DNA from: Prorocentrum cordatum
Lineage: Eukaryota > Sar > Dinophyceae > Prorocentrales > Prorocentraceae
NCBI GenBank assembly: GCA_963575745.1
Contig: CAUYUJ010020259.1
Span: 1-64,000 of the forward strand
DNA: 64,000 nt
Reading direction: 5' to 3'
Shown here: positions 1 to 11,083 of the stretch, piece after piece
Layout: every line of letters begins with the position of its first letter
How positions within the stretch are numbered: position 1 is the stretch's first letter
The notes under the pieces: generated by a model
Told to the model about the DNA's origin: nothing
Database searches by the model: none
The model's input: the letters and a program-made list of their open reading frames with translations, nothing else
Translations under genes and position numbers: made by a program

Positions 1-80
1 GCAGTGCTTTCACGGATGGATGCCAGACCGTTTTCGAAACGTGGTTCTCGCTTTAGCGCTGATCGCGCATTCGTCTGAAT
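1..80 (-). repeat. A-module of higher-order repeat HOR1 (reversed)
   Basis: This is one reverse-strand copy of an 82-bp module that recurs across the first 20 kb. The recognisable core on the minus strand is GCGCTAAAGCGAGAACCACG. The window edge cuts the unit. It directly abuts the leader of the 101-bp satellite that follows. Confidence 0.7.
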
Positions 81-2250
81 TCCTAACCCTCCTTGGTTGG
101 ATATTCGTTTTGAACAGAGCGCTGCGGTCGCGTCTCCTCCTCCTCCTCCTCCATCCGCCTCCCGCGCGCGGACCTGAGCGGGACCTCGCCGTCCCTGGGG
201 GGCTGCGATCTGCGACATTGTCGCCATTTTCGAGGGCTGCCTGTGGGTCCAGCGGAGTGAGGCACCGCGCAGACCTGAGCGGGACCTCGCCGTCCCTGGG
301 GGGCCGCGATCTGCGACATTTTTGCCATTTTCGAGGGCTGCTGGTGGGTCCAGCGGAGTGAGGCACCGCGCAGGCCTGAGCGGCACCTCGCCGTCCCTGG
401 GGGGCCGCGATCTGCGACACTGCTGCCACTTTCGAGGGCTGCTGGTGGGTCCAGCGGAGTGAGGCACCGCGCAGACCCGAGCGGCACCTCGCCGTCCCTG
501 GGGGGCTGCGATCTGCGACATTGTCGCTCCTTTCGAGGGCTGCTGGTGGGTCCAGCGGAGCGAGGCACCGCGCAAACCTGAGCGGGACCTCGCCGTCCCT
601 GGGGGGCTGCGATCTGCGACCCTGGGAGCTGCGTTCTGCGACATTGCCGCCACTTTCGAGGGTTGCTGGTGGGCCCAGCGGAGTGAGGCACCGCGCAGAC
701 CTGAGCGGGACCTCGCCGTCCCTGGGGGGCTGCGATCTGCGACATTGACGCCATTTTCGAGGGCTGCTGGTGTGTCCAGCTGAGTGAAGCACCGCGCAGA
801 CCTGAGCGGGACCTCGTCGTCCTGGGGGGGCTGCGATCTGCGACTCTGTCGCCATTTTCGAGTGGTGCTGGTGGGTCCAGCGGAGTGAGGCACCGCGCAG
901 ACCCGAGCGGCACCTCGCCGTCCCTGGGGGGCTGCGACTTGTGACATTGTCGCCACTTTCGAGCGCTGCTGGTGGGTCCAGCGGAGTGAGGCACCGCGCA
1001 GATCTGAGCGGCACCTCGCCGTCCCTGGGGGGCTGCGATCTGCGACATTGTCGCCACTTTCGAGGGCTGCTGGTGGGTCCAACGGAGTGAGGCACCGCGC
1101 AGACCTGAGCGGGACCTCGCCGTCCCTGGGGGGCTGCGATCTGCGACCCTGGGGGCTGCGATCTGCGACATTGCCGCCACTTTCGAGGGCTGCTGGTGGG
1201 TCCAGCGGAGTGAGGCACCGCGCAAACCTGAGCGGGACCTCGCCGTCCCTGGGGGGCTGCGATCTGCGATTTTGTCGCCACTTTCGAGGGCTACTGGTGG
1301 GTCCAGCGGAGTGAGGCACCGCGCAGACCCGAGCGCGACCTCGCCGTCCCTGGGGGGCTGCGATCTGCGACGCTGTCGCAAATTTCGAGGGCTGCTGGTG
1401 GGTTCAGCTGAGTGAGGCACCGCTCAGACCTGAGTTGGGGGCTGCGATCTGCGACTCTGTCGCAATTTTCCAGGGCTGCTGGTGGGTCCAGCTGAGTGAG
1501 GCACCGCGCAGACCTGAGCGGGACCTCGCCGTCCAGGGGGGGCTGCGATCTGCGACATTGTTGCCACTTTCGAGGGCTGCTGGTGGGGCCAGCGGGGTGA
1601 GGCACTGCGCAGACCTGAGCGGTGCCTCGCCGTCCCTGGGGGGCTGCGATCTGCGATTTTGTCGCCACTTTCGAGGGCTACTGGTGGGTCCAACGGAGTG
1701 AGGCACCGCGCAGACCTGAGCGGGACCGCGGTCCTTGGGGGGCTGCGATCTGCGACCCTGGGGGCTGCGATCTGCGACATTGTCGCCACTATCGAGGGCT
1801 GCCGGTGGGTCCAGCGGAGCGAGGCACCGCGCAAACCTGAGCGGGACCTCGCCGTCCCTGGGGGGCCTGCGATCTGCGACATTGTCGCCACTTTCGAGGG
1901 CTACTGGTGGGTCGAGCGGAGTGAGGCACCGCGCAGACCTGAGCGGGACCTCGCCGTCCCTGGGGGCTGCGATCTGCGACTTTGTCGCCATTTTCGAGGG
2001 CTGCTGGTGGGTCCAGCGGAGTGAGGCACCGCGCAGACCTGAGCGGGACCTCGCCGTCCCTGGGGGGCTGCGATCTGCGACATTGTCGCCATTTTCGAGG
2101 GCCGCTGGTGGGCCCAGCGGAGTGAGGCACCGCTGCGACCTGAGTGGGGGGGCTGCGATCTGCGACACTGCCGCCACTTTCCAGGGCTGCTGGTGGGTCC
2201 AGCGGGGTGAGGCACCGCGCAGACCTGAGCGGGACCTCGCCGTCCAGGGG
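81..2250 (+). repeat. Satellite S1, 101-bp tandem array
   Basis: About 20 head-to-tail units of 101 bp; the landmark GTCCCTGG falls near 191, 292, 393, 494 and 595. Some units carry an extra 22 bp, a local duplication near 600-640, 1130-1160 and 1740-1770. A non-repeated leader at 81-165 contains ATATTCGTTTTGAACAGAGC. Because 101 is not a multiple of three and the unit lacks stops, all frames stay open. I see no gene here. Confidence 0.9.
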
Positions 2251-2550
2251 GCCAGCCTAGCGGCGCCCCGCCGCGGGTTCAGAAAGTGCGTCGCCGCGTG
2301 GTAATTTTGGTTCGAGGGAGCCATGCCATGTCGTTGTTGCCCCGCCGACGTGCCAAGCCCGTTGCCCGCCTTCTCCGTTGTGACCTTGCCTTGGTGACTC
2401 GGGGGCTCACTTAGTTGTTCATCTCTACCACGCTGTTTCCCTTGATCGGGGACCTGCGAACCTCCCGAAGAACCTCTCGAATGCCACGCCGTCGCCCTCT
2501 CATCAAATCTCCCAAGCTACTCCTGCACTGCACTGCACAGGGGTTGGGTA
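2251..2550. other. Unique sequence, no gene seen
   Basis: A transition from the satellite to the composite repeat. No coding signal or repeat was recognised. Confidence 0.5.
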
Positions 2551-3000
2551 CGTCGCCAGGGTACTATTTTGCAAAAGCTTCGTTGATGAAGGGCGGCTTC
2601 TTTTCAACATGTGGCCCTCGCCTTAGCGCCACGCGCATTTGTTTGAAGAGATAGCAGCAGTAAGGCTCTCATGGTTAACGTCCTGGAAATGTTGTTTTGG
2701 CACGATGTCGGAATGTCAGGGCGCAGCGGTCACGTTGATTCGCGGTGCTGAAGTGCTGAAGTCCCCGGAGGCGTGTTCTGACACTGTTCTGGATTGTCAG
2801 GACGCAACCGTAACGGGTATTCGCGGCGTCAACGTCGAAGGATTGGTGTTCTGGCACAGATGTAGATTTTCAAACGTTTGTCTTCCAACGGGGCACTTCC
2901 TTCAGTGAACAGGAATATTTGTGTAGGGCTTATGGAGAGGGAACTCGGAGGGAGGCTTTATTGCAATATCGTTGATGATTCTTGGGTTTGCACTGGTCCT
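2551..3000 (-). repeat. HOR1 modules A, B and C, reversed
   Basis: Reading the minus strand, the order is C (about 2870-3000), B (2680-2870, about three copies of a 70-bp unit) and A (2560-2660). This matches the order of the plus-strand units at 15.4-20.2 kb. Module C contains the reverse complement of AATCATCAACGAT; module B contains that of AATCAACGTGAC. Confidence 0.75.
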
Positions 3001-3104
3001 CCTCTTCCTCCTCATCCTCATCCTCATCCTCATCCTCATCCTCATCCTCATCCTCGTTTTCATCCTCATCCTCATCCTCATCCTCATCCTCCTCATCCTC
3101 ATCA
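3000..3104 (+). repeat. (ATCCTC)n microsatellite
   Basis: Hexamer run bordering module C, at the place where every other HOR1 unit carries a (GAG/CTC)n run. Acid-rich or serine-rich open frames over it are artefacts of the repeat. Confidence 0.9.
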
Positions 3105-3821
3105 CCCCCCCCGTCCCTCCTCGTCTCTCTTTCCCCCTGCCCCTCGCTGCCCCTCATTGTCAGATGCCCGCGCGGGCTGTTGGGGGGTTTACCAGCGGTG
3201 GGGCCGGGAATTCTGGTGCCCTGCGCCGTGGCTCCGCCTCTCTTGCGTGGCGCCTCGCCGGCCAGCCAGCTCCTCTCTTGCCCCTCTCTGCCTCCTGCCC
3301 CATCCCCTCCTCCTCCTCCTCGTCCTCGTCCTCCTCCTTCTCTCCTCCTCCTACTCCTCCTCCCCCTTCGCCCCCGCCTTCACCCTGGCCCTGATGCAAC
3401 ACCTCTGCGTGACGCCCTGGACGTTTCGGGATAGTACATCCTTGGCGGCAGAGAGCCCTAAGCATCTCTCTTTAGAGCCCGCTGGAGGGACCACCATCGG
3501 GAGCACACTAGAACACGGAATGTGATACGGTAGCGGGCGCAAGAGGTATTATTAGCAAGCACCACCACACGAGAGACGGTCAGAACACGGCCCGGGATGA
3601 CACGTCGGCTCGCAGAAAGGGATCGAGAGGCCCAGGGCCCCAGGGCAGGGTAGCCCCGTGTCGAATCACCGGGCCGACCTCCGCCGGTGACGCTGGAGCG
3701 CCTGGCGGCCCCCGGCGCGTCGTGCTTTGCATGCTCAGCGGCTTTTGTGAACAAGCACGCGTCCTGCGGATCATCGGCCCCTCGCCTCCGCCCGCTGCAG
3801 AAAGAGCTGCGTAAGCACACC
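3105..3821. other. No gene seen; pyrimidine-rich stretch at 3300-3385
   Basis: Contains a degenerate TCC/TCG run at 3305-3370. A short open stretch follows a possible CAG acceptor near 3165 but matches no family I know. Confidence 0.4.
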
Positions 3822-3917
3822 CTTTCGAAGGACCGCGCGGGTCTCTTGGATCGGCGCTGGGCCCCTCTGGTGGCGCGTCTGGCGCTGGTGTAAGACATCC
3901 GCGCGGAGCTTCGAAAG
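3822..3917. repeat. Inverted-repeat element IR-G, copy 1 (short)
   Basis: The left end CTTTCGAAGGACCGCGCGGG mirrors the right end CCGCGCGGAGCTTCGAAAG. Three longer relatives lie at 25.8, 45.6 and 58.0 kb and share the inner GGATCGGCGCTGG core. Confidence 0.65.
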
Positions 3918-4287
3918 TTTATGCTTCTGCCGTTGATGTTTTTTCGGCGGCGCGCCCAGGGGGGAAGGCAGAGGGGGCGGGCTTTTTTCAGACGGCTCAG
4001 AAGTCCCCCGGCCTTCTGAAAAGCTTCCTACGCTTATTCCGAAGACGCAGACGGCTTAAGGCCGGAGGGCTTATGAGAAGCCTTGCCGCCTTATGAGAAA
4101 GCCTGCCCCTTCTCACTTCCCCCCTTTCTGCGCGCCGCCGGGTTCGATTTCCGGATCACAACTCGGGTCTCCAGCGGTCCTTCGGGACGATCCCTGCACC
4201 CCAGAATGCTCTTGGCACGGCGCAGCCGTTGGAAAGCACCCCGGGGTTGGAAAGCCTTTCGGCACCGGCGAATGCGCCCGAACACCT

Positions 4288-4500
4288 GTAGGCTTATGAT
4301 GTTCCAACCTACTTTAGCCTTGATCACGCGACATAATTTCGAGCACCAGAAAAAGTACCGAATCTCGAGGGTTTTCACGTGTCGGGCCCTGGGAGACACT
4401 CGTCCGACACTGTTTCGACACTCTTTCGACACTCATTCGACACTTTTCTGGGTGCTCGGAATTATTTCTGGGATTTGGTCCGTAAGTACGATGGGAGCAA
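4288..4500 (+). repeat. Dispersed repeat N, copy 1
   Basis: Shares long blocks with 25606-25803, including TTATGATGTTCCAACCTAC against TTACGATGTTCCAACCTAC, then ATAATTTCGAGCACC and GAGGGTTTTCAC. It includes a short local array at 4400-4446 of a roughly 14-bp TTCGACACTC-type unit. It has no coding features. Confidence 0.7.
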
Positions 4501-4816
4501 CGTAGCTGTAGGCTCGATCCCGAACCTCCCAGCCTTCCCCTGTCGGCGCGCCCCCTCTCGCTTCCCCCCCCCCTCGGTGCGCCGCTGAACTCAGGGATGG
4601 GGCGGGCGGGAAGGGGCCCCGCCGCGGCAGAGATCGGGAAGGGAACAACACACAGACGCAAATCATCCTCGATTGCCACGAAAATCCAGAACATGCGGCA
4701 AGTGGAGGGGATGTCGAACCTCCAGGAACCATGGGGAATTCTTGGGGAATCGTGGGATTTGTGCCTGTTCCTTTGGTGTGTCCCCCTGGGCCCCGCCGCG
4801 GCAGAGAGCAGCGCAG

Positions 4817-4934
4817 ATGGTCTGGGGCTCTGCACGCCCTCCGACCCCGCGGCGCGGCCCCTCGGGCGGCGGCGGCGGGCGCTCCGAGGCGTGTACGCCT
4901 TCGGCCAGCACTACGGCACCATCTTCCCCTGCAG
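4817..4934 (+). CDS. Possible exon, unknown product
   Basis: A GC-rich island between a CAG acceptor ending at 4816 and a possible end at TGCAG. One frame reads protein-like near its end (RGVYAFGQHYGTIFPC). No stop falls inside, and the arginine- and alanine-rich composition is unlike the neighbouring repeats. I recognise no domain and found no partner exon, so this is a guess from texture. Confidence 0.2.
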
Positions 4935-4944
4935 CGCAGAGCCG

Positions 4945-6080
4945 GCGCGCGTGCCTCGCCGCCGCCGCTGGGTCGGGGGGGAGGAGGGGGGGGGCAAGGA
5001 GGGCTCGGCCACTTCTTGGGTCGCGGCCCCGCGCGCGGCCACGGGGCGCAGAAGGTCAGGGGCAGGCAGTGAGGCGCGCGCGTCTGCGCCCGGCCGAGCT
5101 CTCAGAGACCGCTCAGGGGTCTCGCAGCCGGCAGCAGCCGGGGGGGTGGCAGAGGCGCGGAGGCGCGAAGCAGGAATGCAGGTTTCAACCGAACTCTTGC
5201 TTGCGCCGCCAGGCGCCGATCACATAGATGCCGGAGGCCCCAGACAGAGGTCCTCGGATATCTGGTAGAGTCTTCTATAGTGGAGATCGACGGGTCCAGT
5301 TTTTCCCTGGAGCTAGGGACCGGCTGCTCCGGAAGAGTTGGATCGCAAGCCGCCTTGTTCAAGGCTCTCTCGAGCTTGAACGCGAGGTGTGTGTGTTGCC
5401 CCTGGATATGAGAGGGATGAGACGGGTGCAGCTCCTGGGTCGAAAGGCCCAGTGGGACTCGTCTCGATCAGGTTCATCGTTGGCGCGGGTTGCGGTTGCA
5501 ATGTTATCGCTCTGAGGCTCGTTTCGCGGGCAGGTGCTTGAAAACGTGTCGTTCCTCTGAGGGCTCCGACCATTGTAAACGCGGCTGGAGGGCAGAGCCG
5601 TGCCCTCGGGACCGTGAGCGTCGCTTGTGAGAAGTTTTAGGGCGGAAGTTTCGAACCGATCGTGACGCCCGACACCCCGAGTGTATAATCTGCGAGTGAA
5701 TGATTTCGGATGCAGCAGTGTACGGGAAGACAGGAGATCACCGTGCCTATGGCTGCCCAGCGTGAAGAGAATCCGTCTTGTCGTGGAGGGTGAGATCCCG
5801 TGCCTGACCGTCGCAGGAGACGCTGGGTCCAGCGGACGCGGCGGCAGCTGATGAGGACCAAAATCTTGACCAGTGGGCATGTGTGGTATATCTGGCGAGT
5901 CCGAGCGGTGAGGGGGGGCCCCCGCTTCGGTCGATTCAGAGCTGCACTGCCCGTCGGCTGCACGCGAACCAGACTGGCGCGTCCCGCGTGTTTGGTGATG
6001 GGGTGTCGCACCTCGTGGATGGGCCTGTGAATCTACAGGGCCCCGTGGATGTGCGTTTCCGTTGTCAAGAGGCCAAGGGG
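4945..6080. other. No gene seen
   Basis: Over 1 kb of mixed-composition sequence with no recognisable family, repeat or exon pattern. Confidence 0.4.
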
Positions 6081-6084
6081 CCAG

Positions 6085-6240
6085 GGGTGCGTGTTTCGTG
6101 GCAGCCTCTTGGGGCCTTTTGGGGGTCGCTCAGTGAGGAGACTCTTGAGGACCTCATGGAGGCTTCTGGGGGTCTCCAGGGCGCCTCTTCGAGCACTCTT
6201 GGGGACTTTTGGGGCCATCTCAGGGTCATCTGGGAATCGA
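6085..6240 (+). repeat. Cryptic CTTGGGG repeat
   Basis: Degenerate short-period sequence rich in TTTTGGGG and CTTGGGG. The same texture recurs at 20215-20830, 47940-48370 and 62600-62720. Confidence 0.6.
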
Positions 6241-6870
6241 TTAACGAAGGGGGACGCACAATTAGCGCCCCCCCCCCTCCCCCCCCCTCAGGAGGCCAAA
6301 ATGGGCCCACAACCAAATGCCAAATGAATGTTTTTGGCCTTGTCGTCGAGGCCATCTTGGACGCTCTAACGCCTGGCGGGACTCCCCGTCCAAGTCCACG
6401 GGGAGGGGGTAGTGGAAGGGGTACCCTTCTCCCTGAAGGGGAAGAAAGGTGGATGGAAGATGAAGCGCTCTTAACCACCTCCGTTCGGAAGGCTGGTGGG
6501 ATTTGTATTTCGTCCCCAGCAGATGCTTCTAGAGTCAGGAGCATGTGCCAGCAGCGTAAATTCATGCCCATCAAGTTTCGAAACCTCTCTCCTCGATCCT
6601 CGACGGTCGAGGGCAAAACGTAGCATCCCCGCGATCTTCGAACCTTTGTTTGTTCCGTCCCCTCGGTCCAGATGGGTGGTACCTGCCCCCAGATCTGCCC
6701 GGAAGTCTGTTCTGGCCTGATCTCGAGGCGGGTCCAACCTCGGCACGAGAAAACGCCCAGAGACAACAAAACAAACTCCAACACCTCCTCGAAACTCGAG
6801 CCTCGATTCTCGAACTTTCGTTGCTTCCGCGCTCTCGGCACACACGGCTGTTACTTGCCCCTCTCCTGTC
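6241..6870. other. No gene seen
   Basis: Includes short C-tracts at 6270-6290. No coding signal was recognised. Confidence 0.4.
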
Positions 6871-6879
6871 TTCCTCTCC

Positions 6880-7894
6880 CATTTCTCCTCCTCCTCCTCC
6901 TCCTCCTCCTCCTCCTCTCTGTTCTTCTTCTTCTTCTTCCTCCTCCTCCTCCTCTTCTGAGGCGCTCGGCCTCCTCGTTTCCTCCTCCTCCTCCTCGCTC
7001 TCCCTCAACTCCCTCTCGTCCCCCTCGTCTTCTTCTGCCTCCTCCTCGTCCTCCTTCTCCTGCTCCTCCTCCTCCTCCTCCTCCTCCTTCGCCTCTCCCT
7101 CCCCCATTCCATTTCCTTGCAAATAACTCCCTGTCGCACCCTGAGGCTAGTCGGACGGGCGGGCTGGGCGTTTCGCTTGGGATTTCCTTACTATTTATGA
7201 CCCTGAAGCGTAGAAGGTTGCCGAAACTTCATATGGCGGGCAGGCCGCTTCCAACATGTGGCTCTCGCCGTAGCGCCGCGCGCATTGGATTTTCGAAATG
7301 AAAGAGTTTCACGGAATGAAGGCGGGCCGTTTTCAAAATGTGGCTCTCGCTAGCGCCGCGCACATTCGTTGAAACACACTACAGAAAGTTTCACGGTTTG
7401 CGGTTCCTTGTCAAAATGTGGCCCTTGCCTCAGTGCCGCGCGCACTCGTCTTAACACATTGCAGGGGTTTCGCAGATTCAGGGCGGTTCCTTTTAAAGAT
7501 GCGTCTCTCGCCTCAGCGCCGCACACATGTGGTTTAAACATTCGCAAGAGTGGCATGAATTCCCGCAGTTAACGTCCCAGATATGGCGTTTTGGAACGAT
7601 TCAGGATTGCCGTGGCGCAACAATTACGTTGATTCGCGGTGTTGTGGTCCCATGAATGGCGTTCTGGCACGATTCAGGGTCGTTAAGACGCGACAGTGAG
7701 GTTGATTCTTAGCGTTGGAGTCCCGGGAATGGTGTTTGGGCAGGCTTCAGGATGTTCAAACGGTTGTCTCCCAACGGGGCATGTTCTTCAGTGGAAATGA
7801 TTTCTTAGAAGGGGCCCTTGAAGAGTGAGCTTGGAGGGAAAGTTGATTCCAACATCGTTGATGGGTGTTGTGTTTGCAGTGGTCCTCCTCCTCC
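6880..7894 (-). repeat. HOR1, one complete reversed unit
   Basis: On the plus strand the order is (TCC)n at 6880-7120, D at 7130-7210, A at 7216-7560 (four copies), B at 7570-7760, C at 7760-7885, then a short (TCC)n. This is the exact mirror of the plus-strand units at 15.4-20.2 kb. Module D includes TTTATG next to the microsatellite. No gene. Confidence 0.8.
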
Positions 7895-7999
7895 GCCGAC
7901 GACGACGACCGGCCGTTCGGCCCGGAGGCCTGCTACCTGCCCCTCTTCCTGTGCGCCAGCGCCGCCGCGCAGCTGCTCTCCTTCGCGGTGTGCTACAAG
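7895..7999 (+). CDS. Possible exon with a hydrophobic segment
   Basis: Thirty-five codons without a stop. They start with an acidic run (ADDDD), then a segment CYLPLFLCASAAAQLLSFAV long and hydrophobic enough to be a membrane helix, and end at TACAAG|GCGGGG. That AG|GC border is the one used by introns 1 and 2 of the J-domain gene at 44-58 kb, which is the main support. The 5' border is unclear because the exon runs into the microsatellite of the HOR1 unit. No family is recognised. Confidence 0.35.
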
Positions 8000-8483
8000 G
8001 CGGGGGTGGGGAGAGGGGAGGGAGCTCGCACTCCTTGGCCGCCTGCTGCTGGCGTCGCGGTGGCGGGTGTGGGGGGGGGGGGGGACAGGGGCAACGTTAT
8101 GGGTAGACAGGCTCAGGCGGAGATGCATCGACCCCCCATCGCCCGTTGATCGTCGACAGGGGCCAGGGCCTTATCGCCAACCTGTCAGCGATGTATCCCC
8201 ATTTTCCAGCTGGATGGTTTACCCCTGAGCCGGTCCCCACCCATCGCTGCCCCTCGCGAGGGAGGGAAAAGGGGCCCTCAGACCCCGGCGTCGCAGAACA
8301 GCTATCGCAACGCCAGATTTGTTGTTGGCATCCGTAGGCAGTTTTCTACTCCTGGGGCCGTGCCAAGAACGGCTCGGGACGAAAAGCCAGCTTCAGAGAG
8401 GGGATCGAGATCCTTAGGGCTGACGCCATGACGCCATGACGCCATAGCGACGTCGGAGGAAGAAGACGGGGGGATGTGGAAGT
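8000..8483. other. No gene seen
   Basis: Contains a small ATGACGCC triplication at about 8426-8449 and a G-run near 8075-8084. Nothing else was recognised. Confidence 0.4.
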
Positions 8484-8595
8484 GCAGGTGGAGGAGGAGG
8501 AGGAGGAAAAAGAGGAGGAAGGGTGAGGAGAAGGAGGAGGAGGAGGAGCAGGAGGAGGAGGAGGAGGAGGATGATGAAGAGGAGGAGGTTCGGGG
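8484..8595 (+). repeat. (GGA)n microsatellite
   Basis: Purine-rich trinucleotide run with GAT and GAA interruptions. Confidence 0.9.
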
Positions 8596-8748
8596 TTCAT
8601 GGAGCGAGGATCGATGCTGTGTCTTCTTTTCAATTTTGGTTGATCTTCTGGGACACTGTCGTCGCCGCGGCTGAAATTCCCTCAGAATTCTGGACTGTTC
8701 GCGTAATCCCACCAGCCCATCCAGAAACGATGCCCAGGCGAGATGCCC

Positions 8749-8770
8749 TCTGTAGCCATTTTGGCTCAAT
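8749..8770 (+). other. Relic of the dinoflagellate spliced leader (DinoSL)
   Basis: Twenty of 22 positions match the conserved leader. The stretch GTAGCCATTTTGGCTCAA is intact; the differences are a T for the third base and a T for the final G. In dinoflagellates the leader is added to mRNA by trans-splicing, so a genomic copy marks a retroposed transcript (known from Slamovits and Keeling). Decayed coding sequence lies 0.5-3.3 kb downstream. Confidence 0.75.
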
Positions 8771-9207
8771 TTCGAACCCCTTGTCGCGGGGGCTGACAAG
8801 CATCGAGGGGCGCCCGACGCAGTTCGCGCGCGCCCGTCCGTGCAGATGCTCTAGCTTGTCTGCTCTGCTTAATGCGATGCCGGGCAGGGGCAGTCTTTTG
8901 GATCTATAGTACCTGTCTCCGCAGAGGTTGTACGTTTCGTAGAGATGCCATTCCTGGCAGGACGAGCAGGACTGAGGAAGATACGGATGAGGCATCTCGG
9001 GGGTCATCTCGAGTCCGGAAGGACTGCGGCAGGGAGAAGTGCTGACAACGACAAGAAGAGAACAGGAAAAGAGGGGCGGCCGACATCCCGGGTGGGTTGG
9101 CTCCAGTTTCTGCTGCCTCTGCTCCTCTTGGTCGCGGTACTCGTTCTTCTCGTCTGCCTGCTGGCGACGCGCGGACCTTTGAAGAACGAATCGGTGCCCT
9201 CTCGGAT

Positions 9208-9545
9208 GATGAAGCATGTGTTCGTTTCGGAGTGAAGTATCGGATGGAGTTTTCTATCATGATAACGATGGCCAGTTTGCTCCACGTGATGATCCTGATG
9301 AGCCCAATCAGCCAGAGGTTCCGTTTGCCCAGCAGTAGGCAGTCATTCAGGCCCTCCAGACACGTCTTGAGGACCTTAAAACAAGAGCCTCCCTACAGCA
9401 GTTCAGGATCAAGATGACATTGCTCGTGTCCATGCTAAGCTCACCAGGGCCAGGGGTGCCAGGAACAAAGTGTCGCTCCTTCACACCACCGTGCTCGTTC
9501 GTCTCGACGGGCCAGGTGGGCTGACACAGCTTCGCAGAACGTAGG
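9208..9545 (+). pseudogene. Decayed coding relic, coiled-coil-like, unknown family
   Basis: One frame reads DDPDEPNQPEVPFAQQ, then a TAG at 9336-9338, then AVIQALQTRLEDLKTRASLQ. After a one-base shift it reads DDIARVHAKLTRARGARNKV and goes on to a TAG near 9540. The heptad-like spacing of leucines with charged residues suggests a coiled coil. I infer a retroposed protein or the first frame of a LINE, broken by a stop and a frameshift. It lies about 0.45 kb after the SL relic, which fits a retroposed transcript. The family is unknown. Confidence 0.4.
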
Positions 9546-9584
9546 TTGGTGCGGGCAGCGGGGGAGCACCAAGGAGGGTAAGGA

Positions 9585-9676
9585 GTCTGCAGTCGAAATG
9601 GAAGGAGGAAAGGGAGGAGGAGGAGGAGGAGGAGGAAAGGGAGGAGGAGGAGGAGGAGGTCTGCAGTCGAAATGGA
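9585..9676 (+). repeat. (GGA)n run inside an 18-bp direct duplication
   Basis: GTCTGCAGTCGAAATGGA occurs at 9585-9602 and again at 9659-9676, flanking a (GGAGGA)n run. The repeat therefore sits in a 74-bp segmental duplication. Confidence 0.85.
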
Positions 9677-11083
9677 ACTGGGTGTTGCGCCCCCGCGTGA
9701 GGAAGTACCCCCCCCCCCTCTGGCCAAGAAGTCAGCACCTGGCGACCGAGCAGCCAGCGTTTTCCCTTGGCAGAGATGCCGCCGGAGGTGTAGTCTTATG
9801 CAGAGGCGGCTGTGGCAGAAGGTGTGGTTGACGGTGCTGCCTATCCAATTGGGGCTCCAGGGACAGGAGCGTCGTCTCCTGGACACACAGTCACCTCCCC
9901 GCCATAGTCGCGCACCTGCACCTTCTTGGATGTTGCTACCTGTGAATGCTCCATCTTGGTTGAGCGCAGGCAATTACCTCACAGCACACCTGCATGGGCT
10001 TGATTCAGTGGCGATGCAAGAGCTCTGTCGGCTCCTCATTGTCCTGATTCAGTATGATTCAGCCCTGTATGTCATACAGGAGACGGGGGATCTCATCGAA
10101 GTTCCCAGCTGCAGATGCAGGTTGCAGCGGTCGCCAGAGCGATCGGGTTTCTTTGCAATATCTCAGCTGTTTGGAACACGTCTCCTGACGAGTTGAGGTC
10201 CACGGGCTTCTTGGAACTCGTGGGTGGTATACTTATCGCTCCAGACAAGCACGCGTGTGAACGTGCGGGTGCTTTCTCCAATGTTTGCTATTCTGTGCTC
10301 CGCCAACTCTTCCAATCTGCAGTGTGCAATGTGCTAGTATCGCCACTCATTCCCAAGCATCAGCCAGTGGCCCCTCATGCCGAGGGTTCGGTCGGACGAG
10401 ATTTGACCACTATCGTTGGGAAGTCACTTGTCATCCCTGAATATCGGCTCTGTTCGGGAGCTGGGCAGTTGCGCTCGACGGTGATTTACGATGTCAGCTG
10501 GGAGCCTTGTGGGGGTGTGCCAGGTTCCAGAGGCATCGCCCGACAAGAGGGGGGGGGAAGTGCATCCCACTGCCTTAGCTGCTCTTTATATAAAAGAACA
10601 ATGCAGTGTTTGTTATTGCTTTTGTTTGTTTTTGGTTTCCAGTGTTTTATCTTTTTGCTTTGTTTCTCCCCAGGCGGAGTGGTGTCATCCTTTGAAGGGA
10701 AGGTTTAGTGGTTTCTTTTCTATTTGCTGGGTGGTCTCCTCTACCTGGCAGAAGACCAGCCCCGGGGTGCCATCGACGCTTCTGAAATCAGAGTCCAGCG
10801 CTACCACCCCTCCAGTAGAGACGGAGCAACTCCTCGGAGTGGTCATGGTGGCGCCTATATGCGCGTCGTCTCCCTGCCTTTGACCTGTCTACCATTGCTT
10901 GGTTGAAGACCCGCTCTGCCAGAGTTGGCGTTCATGGGCAATGAGGCCTGTCATGGAATGCGGGGGATCAGCGGCACATCGGTTTGTAAAAGGTAGCCTA
11001 ATTTGGAACGCCTTTGACGCCACCCAGAACCCTTCGGCCGCCGAACCTCCGCGTGGAACCGCTGCGCATCATTTGCAGGGGCG
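9677..11083 (+). other. Unassigned region, probably decayed retroposed sequence
   Basis: Composition is close to coding and the frames are interrupted by many stops. It lies between the coiled-coil relic and the reverse-transcriptase relic on the same strand, so it may be the middle of one dead element. I recognise no motif. A T-rich stretch at 10605-10672 ends in CCCCAG and could be an intron tail. Confidence 0.3.

Noticed and set aside
10-2324. Long arginine- and proline-rich open frames over the first 2.3 kb
   Set aside because: They follow a 101-bp satellite whose unit has no stop in any frame; the protein repeat cycles through frames with the DNA period.
10994-11012. GTAGCCTAATTTGG resembling the spliced leader
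   Set aside because: It needs an insertion and lacks the GCTCAAG end.
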